NCBI RefSeq assembly: GCF_900172215.1
Contig: NZ_FWFP01000010.1
Span: forward strand, 1-64,000
DNA length: 64,000 nucleotides
Direction of reading: 5' to 3'
From: Ruegeria meonggei
GTDB lineage: Bacteria > Pseudomonadota > Alphaproteobacteria > Rhodobacterales > Rhodobacteraceae
The notes beneath the pieces were generated by a model. The model worked only from the letters and a program-made list of their open reading frames with translations. It was not told the DNA's origin and did not search any database. The position numbers and the translations under genes were made by a program. Below are positions 59,027-64,000 of this stretch, piece by piece (the stretch's first letter is position 1; each line of letters begins with the position of its first letter).

Positions 59027-59491
59027 ATGAGCCGCCCCCATTTGCCCCCTTTCACCCTGGACACCGCCACGCAGAAGGTGCGTATGGCGGAAAACGCATG
59101 GAACAGCCGCGATGCTGATGTCGTGACCCCCGCCTATACAGACGACAGCCAATGGCGGAACCGGGCCGAGTTCCTGAGCGGGCACAAAGACATCCATGCT
59201 TTTCTGACCCGCAAATGGCGCAAAGAACTGGAGTATCGCCTGATCAAAGAGCTATGGGCTTATTCGGGCAACCGCATCGCCGTACGCTATGCCTATGAAT
59301 GGTGCGACGGCGACGGCCAGTGGTTTCGGTCTTATGGCAACGAGAATTGGGAGTTTGCCGAAGATGGCCGGATGGCCAACCGTCACGCCTCGCTCAACGA
59401 TCTACCGATAACCGAGGCCGACCGCCTGTTCCATTGGCCACTGGGGCCCCGCCCTGATGACCATGCAGGCCTGTCCGACCTCGGCCTTTAA
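59027..59491 (+). CDS. DUF1348 (SnoaL/NTF2-like) protein
   Basis: The 154-residue product is a nuclear-transport-factor-2-like protein of the DUF1348 family: [29 protein letters not shown] (in parts), [27 protein letters not shown] and the [12 protein letters not shown] strand. The biochemical role is unknown; family members are often induced with electrophile- or stress-response regulators of the TetR class. GAAAGA lies before the ATG. Confidence 0.85.
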   Translation: MSRPHLPPFTLDTATQKVRMAENAWNSRDADVVTPAYTDDSQWRNRAEFLSGHKDIHAFLTRKWRKELEYRLIKELWAYSGNRIAVRYAYEWCDGDGQWFRSYGNENWEFAEDGRMANRHASLNDLPITEADRLFHWPLGPRPDDHAGLSDLGL

Positions 59492-59503
59492 GAAGGACAC
59501 AGC

Positions 59504-60076
59504 ATGCCCCGCGCCTTTTCGGAACTGACCTTCACACCCGCAGTTCGCGCCCATCAAGAACGCAACGGATCAGCAAAGACCTATGCCAAATTCCTTGAGG
59601 GCGGACCACAACAAGGGCATGAGATCGGCCCCGAAGAAAAGGCGTTTATCGAAGCGCGGGACGGATTTTACCAATCCACTGTTTCGGAAACCGGCTGGCC
59701 GTATGTCCAGTATCGTGGCGGCCCGGCAGGGTTTTTGAGGGTTCTTGGCCCGCGCACAATCGGATACGCCGATTTCTCGGGGAACAAACAATATATCTCG
59801 CGCGGGAACTTGGACGGGAATGACCGGATTGCAATTATCCTTATGGATTACGTCAATCAGCGGCGGCTCAAGATCCTGGGCCGCGTGGGCTTCACCGAAG
59901 GTGAGGTCGCTGCCGCCAGCCTGTATCCCGAAGGCGCTGACGCGCTGGCCGAGCGTGCCGTCATTATTAGCGTCGAAGCGCTGGACTGGAATTGCCCCCG
60001 CCATATCACGCCACGCTTTACCGAGGCCGAGCTGCAACCTCACCTAAGCTCTTTCGGGCAGCAGCTGGGACAATAG
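59504..60076 (+). CDS. Pyridoxamine-phosphate-oxidase-like flavin protein
   Basis: The 190-residue product has the split-barrel PNPOx-like fold: FIEARDGFYQSTVSETGWPYVQYRGGPAGFLRVL, read in parts, and IGYADFSGNKQYISRGNL, then RIAIILMDYVNQRRLKILG. This is the FMN-binding pattern of putative general-stress or F420/FMN-dependent reductases. It follows DUF1348 by 12 bases and is probably co-transcribed. Substrate unknown; C-terminal CPRHITPRF is typical of the subfamily. Confidence 0.85.
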   Translation: MPRAFSELTFTPAVRAHQERNGSAKTYAKFLEGGPQQGHEIGPEEKAFIEARDGFYQSTVSETGWPYVQYRGGPAGFLRVLGPRTIGYADFSGNKQYISRGNLDGNDRIAIILMDYVNQRRLKILGRVGFTEGEVAAASLYPEGADALAERAVIISVEALDWNCPRHITPRFTEAELQPHLSSFGQQLGQ

Positions 60077-60155
60077 CAGGCGGAAAATGAGAGATTGAAA
60101 CAGGAATTGGCAAAACGGTCCTGATCCTGGTCAGCCAAACAAGGAGCGTTCACCG

Positions 60156-60326
60156 ATGTTAAGACTAAGGCTGGATTTTGCCCTCACCTGCCTGATTGGC
60201 GTGATTTTATGTGTCGCAGCTCTGGCCCTGGCGTTCTTCGCTTCACCTGAGGCGGTCCGCAGCGCGCCGCCGGCCTCCTACAACGTGTTGCTGCTGGAGC
60301 GGCTGTTGGACAGGTCGTCCGATTGA
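60156..60326 (+). CDS. Small membrane protein, 56 aa
   Basis: AAGGAG lies ten bases before the ATG at 60156. The 56-residue product has one long hydrophobic segment (about residues 7-29), then a polar part and an amphipathic end (YNVLLLERLLDRSSD). It lies between the PNPOx-like gene and the copper module, so its affiliation is uncertain. Too short for routine calling. No family recognised. Confidence 0.55.
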   Translation: MLRLRLDFALTCLIGVILCVAALALAFFASPEAVRSAPPASYNVLLLERLLDRSSD

Positions 60327-60363
60327 TTCCCCGAGAATTTCTTTCAAATCCTGTTTATACCCC

Positions 60364-60395
60364 TTGACCTTCCCGTGACTGGAACCCCCATCTGG
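60364..60395 (+). promoter_or_regulatory. CueR-type copper promoter
   Basis: The element TTGACC (60364-60369) overlaps ACCTTCC (60367-60373), followed after seven bases by GGAA (60381-60384). A likely -10 region starts about 19 bases from TTGACC. The long spacer with a dyad centred in it is the hallmark of MerR-type copper promoters. The second half-site is imperfect (GGAACCC, not GGAAGGT). Confidence 0.6.
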
Positions 60396-60415
60396 AAGGA
60401 GAAAGACAGTACAGG

Positions 60416-62689
60416 ATGAGTCGGATGGCCGCGCCACAGACAACGCAGTTGAAAATCACCGGCATGGGGTGTGCGTCCTGTGTCGGGCGTGTCGAGGCCG
60501 CATTGCGAAATGTGCCGGGCGTAACCAATGCTGCCGTCAATTTCGCAACCGAAACCGCGCAGGTCACCCATGACACGCCCCTGCGTGCGCTGACTCAGGC
60601 CCTGACGGATGCCGGATATCCTGCCCAAGCGGCGAACAATCAGACTGATATGGCCAAGTCTGAAGAGGCCCACGCCCTGACCCGCGCAACACTGTTTGCC
60701 GCACTTCTGGCGCTGCCCGTGTTTGTTCTGGAAATGGGCGGGCATATGATCCCGGCTTTTCATCACTGGGTGCACGGGACAATTGGCGCGCAAACCAGCC
60801 ACCTGATCCAATTCGCGCTGACCTCTGTTCTGCTGATCGGCCCCGGGCGGGTGTTCTATGCCAAAGGCATCCCGTCATTGCTGCGTGGATCGCCTGACAT
60901 GAATGCACTGGTCGCGTTGGGCACTGGGGCAGCTTATCTGTTTTCGGTCACAGCCACCTTTGCTCCGCAGATCCTGCCGCGGGGCAGCGCTAATGTGTAT
61001 TTCGAGGCCGCCTCGGTCATCGTTGTCCTGATCCTGTTGGGCCGCATGATGGAGACCCGTGCCAAGGGTCGGACCGGGGCCGCGATCCGCAAGCTGGTGG
61101 GCCTGCAACCCAAGACCGCACGGGTTGAGGTAGACGGCATCTTTATCGACCGTCCCATCGCCGACATCACGGTCGGCGATATCCTGCAAATCCGCCCAGG
61201 AGAGCGCGTGCCGGTCGATGCGGAGGTATTGGAAGGCACCTCTTACGTTGATGAAAGTATGATCACAGGGGAGCCTGTTCCGGTCGGAAAATCACCAAGC
61301 GATCAAGTCGTAGGCGGCACTGTCAACGGCACCGGTGCGTTGCGGGTACGCGCCACGCGGGTCGGGGCCGATACCGTGCTGGCACAGGTCATTCAGATGG
61401 TGGAACAGGCGCAAGGGGCCAAGCTGCCAATTCAGGGGCTGGTCGACCGGATTACCGCCTGGTTCGTGCCTGCGGTGATCGGTGCCGCACTGCTGACGAT
61501 TGTGGTCTGGCTAATTTTTGGCCCCGTACCTGCGCTGCCGATGGCGTTGGTCACAGGGGTGTCGGTTCTGATCATCGCCTGCCCCTGTGCGATGGGGCTG
61601 GCCACGCCGACCTCGATCATAGTGGGCACCGGACGGGCGGCGGAACTGGGTATTCTGTTTCGCAAGGGCGATGCGCTGCAACAATTGCAGCAGGCCAAGG
61701 TAGTGGCGCTGGACAAGACCGGCACCTTGACCCTGGGCCGGCCCGAGCTGGAGCATGTGACCACGATCAATGGCTTTGAACGCGCTGACCTCCTGCGACT
61801 TGCCGCAGCGGTCGAGGCGCACTCGGAACATCCAATCGCCACAGCGATTACGCGGGCCGGGCCGGCGGAACTGCCACCTGTGACCCAGTTTGCCTCGCTG
61901 ACCGGGCTGGGCGTGCAGGCTGTGGCTGACAGCCACGACATTCTGATCGGCTCACCCCGCCTGATGCTGCAGAACGGGATCGACCTGACAGACCTGAAGC
62001 CCGAGGCCGATCAATTTGCCAGCGAAGGGGCAACCCCCTTGTATGTGGCCATTGACGGCCAAGCGGCTGCTCTGCTTGCCGTGTCAGACCCGATCAAACC
62101 CGGCACTGTGCAGGCGCTGGACCGTTTACATGCAATGGGCCTGACCCTGGCAATGGTGACCGGAGATAACGCCCGCACCGCGCAGGCCCTGGCCGACACG
62201 CTGGGTATCGACCATGTCACGGCCGAGGTTCTGCCCGATGGCAAACTTGCCGCAATTACGGCTCTGCGCGACCAGTTCGGCGCGCTTGCTTTTGTCGGCG
62301 ACGGCATCAACGACGCCCCTGCCCTGGCCGCAGCGGATATCGGCGTGGCCATCGGCACGGGCACCGATGTGGCGATTGAGACGGCAGATGTGGTGCTGAT
62401 GTCCGGTGACCTGCGCGGTGTGGCCAACGCGGTCGAGATCAGCCGCCGCACCATGCGCAACATCCGACAGAATCTGGGCTGGGCATTTGGTTACAACATC
62501 GTGCTGATCCCTGTGGCCGCCGGGGCGTTGTATCCGTTCAGCGGGCATCTTCTGTCCCCCGCCCTTGCGGCCGGGGCCATGGCATTGTCGAGCGTCTTTG
62601 TCGTCGCAAACGCGCTGCGTCTACGTCGGGTGCGGGCCAGCCTGCCAGAACCAAAACAAGATCACACAACCCAAACGGTGACAACATGA
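60416..62689 (+). CDS. copA: Copper-exporting P-type ATPase
   Basis: The 757-residue product is a P1B-ATPase. It has one N-terminal metal-binding domain with GMGC19-ASC22, the phosphorylation motif DKTGTLT, the ion-channel motif CPC in ACPCAMGLATPTS, the TGE loop TGEPVPVGK and GDGINDAPAL. About eight membrane spans are visible. It exports Cu(I) from the cytoplasm using ATP. The ATG at 60416 is chosen; another at 60425 is possible. It overlaps the cueR start (ATGA) and has a CueR-type promoter upstream. Confidence 0.93.
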   Translation: MSRMAAPQTTQLKITGMGCASCVGRVEAALRNVPGVTNAAVNFATETAQVTHDTPLRALTQALTDAGYPAQAANNQTDMAKSEEAHALTRATLFAALLALPVFVLEMGGHMIPAFHHWVHGTIGAQTSHLIQFALTSVLLIGPGRVFYAKGIPSLLRGSPDMNALVALGTGAAYLFSVTATFAPQILPRGSANVYFEAASVIVVLILLGRMMETRAKGRTGAAIRKLVGLQPKTARVEVDGIFIDRPIADITVGDILQIRPGERVPVDAEVLEGTSYVDESMITGEPVPVGKSPSDQVVGGTVNGTGALRVRATRVGADTVLAQVIQMVEQAQGAKLPIQGLVDRITAWFVPAVIGAALLTIVVWLIFGPVPALPMALVTGVSVLIIACPCAMGLATPTSIIVGTGRAAELGILFRKGDALQQLQQAKVVALDKTGTLTLGRPELEHVTTINGFERADLLRLAAAVEAHSEHPIATAITRAGPAELPPVTQFASLTGLGVQAVADSHDILIGSPRLMLQNGIDLTDLKPEADQFASEGATPLYVAIDGQAAALLAVSDPIKPGTVQALDRLHAMGLTLAMVTGDNARTAQALADTLGIDHVTAEVLPDGKLAAITALRDQFGALAFVGDGINDAPALAAADIGVAIGTGTDVAIETADVVLMSGDLRGVANAVEISRRTMRNIRQNLGWAFGYNIVLIPVAAGALYPFSGHLLSPALAAGAMALSSVFVVANALRLRRVRASLPEPKQDHTTQTVTT

Positions 62690-63075
62690 ATATCGGCGAC
62701 GTGGCAACCCGAACCGGGCTGCCCGCTAAGACAATCCGGTATTACGAGGATATCGGTCTGATCAAACCCCTACGCGATGACAACGGCTATCGTCGGTTCC
62801 GAGACCAGGACCTGCACAAGCTGAACTTTCTGGGTCGCGCTCGCGCGCTGGGATTCACGATCGAGGATTGCCGAACCCTGATGGCGCTGTATGAGGATGA
62901 AACACGGGCCAGCGCCGATGTCAAAAAAGTCGCACGCTCGCATATGGGACAGATTGAGGCAAAGATTGCCGATCTGAACGCGATGCGCGACACGCTGAGC
63001 CATCTGATCGATGCCTGCGCGGGCGATGACCGGCCCGATTGCCCGATCCTGCAAGATTTGGGCGGCAAGCCCTGA
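62686..63075 (+). CDS. cueR: MerR-family copper regulator
   Basis: The 129-residue product has the MerR HTH (MNIGDVATRTGLPAKTIRYYEDIGLI in parts), a coiled dimer helix and the C-terminal copper loop with C111 and C119, the CueR Cys-x7-Cys pair. It activates copA on Cu(I). Four-base overlap with copA makes a two-gene autonomous copper module. Confidence 0.92.
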   Translation: MNIGDVATRTGLPAKTIRYYEDIGLIKPLRDDNGYRRFRDQDLHKLNFLGRARALGFTIEDCRTLMALYEDETRASADVKKVARSHMGQIEAKIADLNAMRDTLSHLIDACAGDDRPDCPILQDLGGKP

Positions 63076-63172
63076 CGCGGGGTTGCCCTTTGGGCGCAGC
63101 TTTGCTTTGTCTCTGCTAGACATTCCGGCCTTCTGATCGAGATGGCTACCGAACAGCTGAGAGGATCACAAA

Positions 63173-64000
63173 ATGGCAAAAGTCGCGTTTCTGGGCCTGG
63201 GCGTTATGGGCTATCCCATGGCTGGTCACCTGCAGGCCGCAGGTCACGACGTGACCGTTTACAACCGCACCACTGCCAAGGCCGAAGCCTGGGTTGCACA
63301 GCATGGCGGCGCGATGGCGACCACGCCGAAAGACGCGGCTGAGGGCGCTGAGTTTGTCATGGCTTGCGTCGGCAACGACAACGATTTGCGCGCGGTCTGT
63401 ACCGGCGATAACGGAGCGTTTGACGGCATGGCCGCGGGATCGGTTTTTGTCGATCACACCACCGTCTCAGCCAAGGTAACGCGCGAACTTTATGAGGCAG
63501 GCCTGGGCCAGGAGATCGCGTTTGTGGACGCCCCGATTTCGGGCGGGCAGGCAGGTGCAGAAAACGCTGTCTTGTCGATCATGTGTGGCGGGGATCAGGT
63601 GGCCTATGATGCGGCTGAGCCGGTCATGCAGGTCTACTCAAAAATCTGCCGGCGTATTGGCGACAGCGGCGCAGGGCAGATGACCAAGATGTGCAACCAG
63701 ATCGCCATCGCAGGCCTAGTGCAAGGCCTCAGCGAAGCGCTGCATTTCGCCGAAAAGGCCGGTCTGGACGGCCGCGCGGTGGTTGAGGTAATCAGCCAGG
63801 GTGCTGCAGGCAGTTGGCAGATGGCCAACCGCTATGAAACCATGCTGGACGATCATTTCGAGCATGGGTTTGCGGTAGACTGGATGCGCAAGGATCTGGG
63901 CATTTGCCTGAACACCGCCAATGAAACCGGCGCATCGCTTCCGGTGACTGCGCTTGTCGATCAGTTTTATAAGGATGTGCAGAAACTGGGCGGTGGACGG
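63173..64000 (+). CDS. 3-hydroxyisobutyrate dehydrogenase-like oxidoreductase, partial
   Basis: GAGAGGA lies before the ATG at 63173. The frame runs 276 codons to the window edge with no stop; the family is about 290 residues, so only the last few are missing. It has GLGVMG (8-13), DAPISGG (119-125) and the catalytic Lys172 in QMTKMCNQ. That is the beta-hydroxyacid dehydrogenase pattern. It oxidises or reduces a 3-hydroxy acid with NAD(P). Not part of the copper operon: about 97 bases separate them. Confidence 0.88.
   Translation, partial: MAKVAFLGLGVMGYPMAGHLQAAGHDVTVYNRTTAKAEAWVAQHGGAMATTPKDAAEGAEFVMACVGNDNDLRAVCTGDNGAFDGMAAGSVFVDHTTVSAKVTRELYEAGLGQEIAFVDAPISGGQAGAENAVLSIMCGGDQVAYDAAEPVMQVYSKICRRIGDSGAGQMTKMCNQIAIAGLVQGLSEALHFAEKAGLDGRAVVEVISQGAAGSWQMANRYETMLDDHFEHGFAVDWMRKDLGICLNTANETGASLPVTALVDQFYKDVQKLGGGR

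Noticed and set aside
1..64000. CRISPR arrays, rRNA genes, insertion sequences
   Set aside because: No regularly spaced direct repeats, rRNA signatures or intact transposase genes were seen in the window.

Overview
The window looks like a chromosome segment of a marine Roseobacter-group alphaproteobacterium (Rhodobacterales). Grounds are the alphaproteobacterial order of the protocatechuate genes, the DUF1513/di-haem/imelysin iron cluster, spermidine synthesis through carboxyspermidine, and protein-level resemblance throughout. This placement comes from gene content; no search was run.

Region 1 (1 to about 17,500) is an accessory island, visibly less G+C-rich than the rest and full of broken genes. 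It holds fragments of a ParB-like phage protein, a HigA-type antitoxin, an SRAP (YedK/HMCES) protein and an HGGxSTG-type protein. It also holds secreted or small membrane proteins of unknown role, a class III nucleotide cyclase, a secreted polysaccharide-lyase-like protein and a second-type cysteine synthase. At 5,615-10,911 lies a leftward block of five podovirus-like virion/ejection genes with no capsid, portal or terminase beside it.

Region 2 (17,711-25,683) is an aromatic catabolism operon: pobA-pcaC-pcaH-pcaG-BKACE-pcaB, then a three-part TRAP transporter (P-Q-M). It turns 4-hydroxybenzoate into protocatechuate and opens the ring. pcaD, pcaI, pcaJ and pcaF are absent here; a beta-keto-acid cleavage enzyme sits among the pca genes.

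Region 3 (25,745-32,255) handles iron: a ZrgA-like protein, imelysin, bacterioferritin-associated ferredoxin, bacterioferritin, di-haem oxidoreductase, a second imelysin-like protein and a Tat-exported DUF1513 protein.

Region 4 (32,357-37,607) is a polyamine operon: arginine decarboxylase, carboxy(nor)spermidine dehydrogenase, carboxy(nor)spermidine decarboxylase and agmatinase. Region 5 (37,604-41,312) has an HD-domain protein divergent from a LysR regulator, a lone LptF, tRNA-Trp and a DUF374 acyltransferase.

Region 6 (41,309-49,464) is the most striking part. A 1070-residue self-sufficient reductive dehalogenase, fused to its own flavin/NAD(P)H/[2Fe-2S] reductase, lies head to head with a LysR gene. 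It is followed on the same strand by a three-subunit molybdenum hydroxylase and a MoaD/ThiS-like protein. Region 7 (49,455-56,716) has a LysR/SDR pair and an unusual leftward operon: a fused E1 alpha/beta dehydrogenase, a FabD-like protein and an FAD amine-oxidase-like protein, divergent from another LysR. Region 8 (56,898-60,326) has an acyl-CoA dehydrogenase and a TetR gene facing a 27-codon gene, a DUF1348 gene and a PNPOx-like gene across three copies of a palindromic operator. Region 9 (60,364-64,000) is the copper module copA-cueR, then a 3-hydroxyisobutyrate-dehydrogenase-like gene cut by the window edge.
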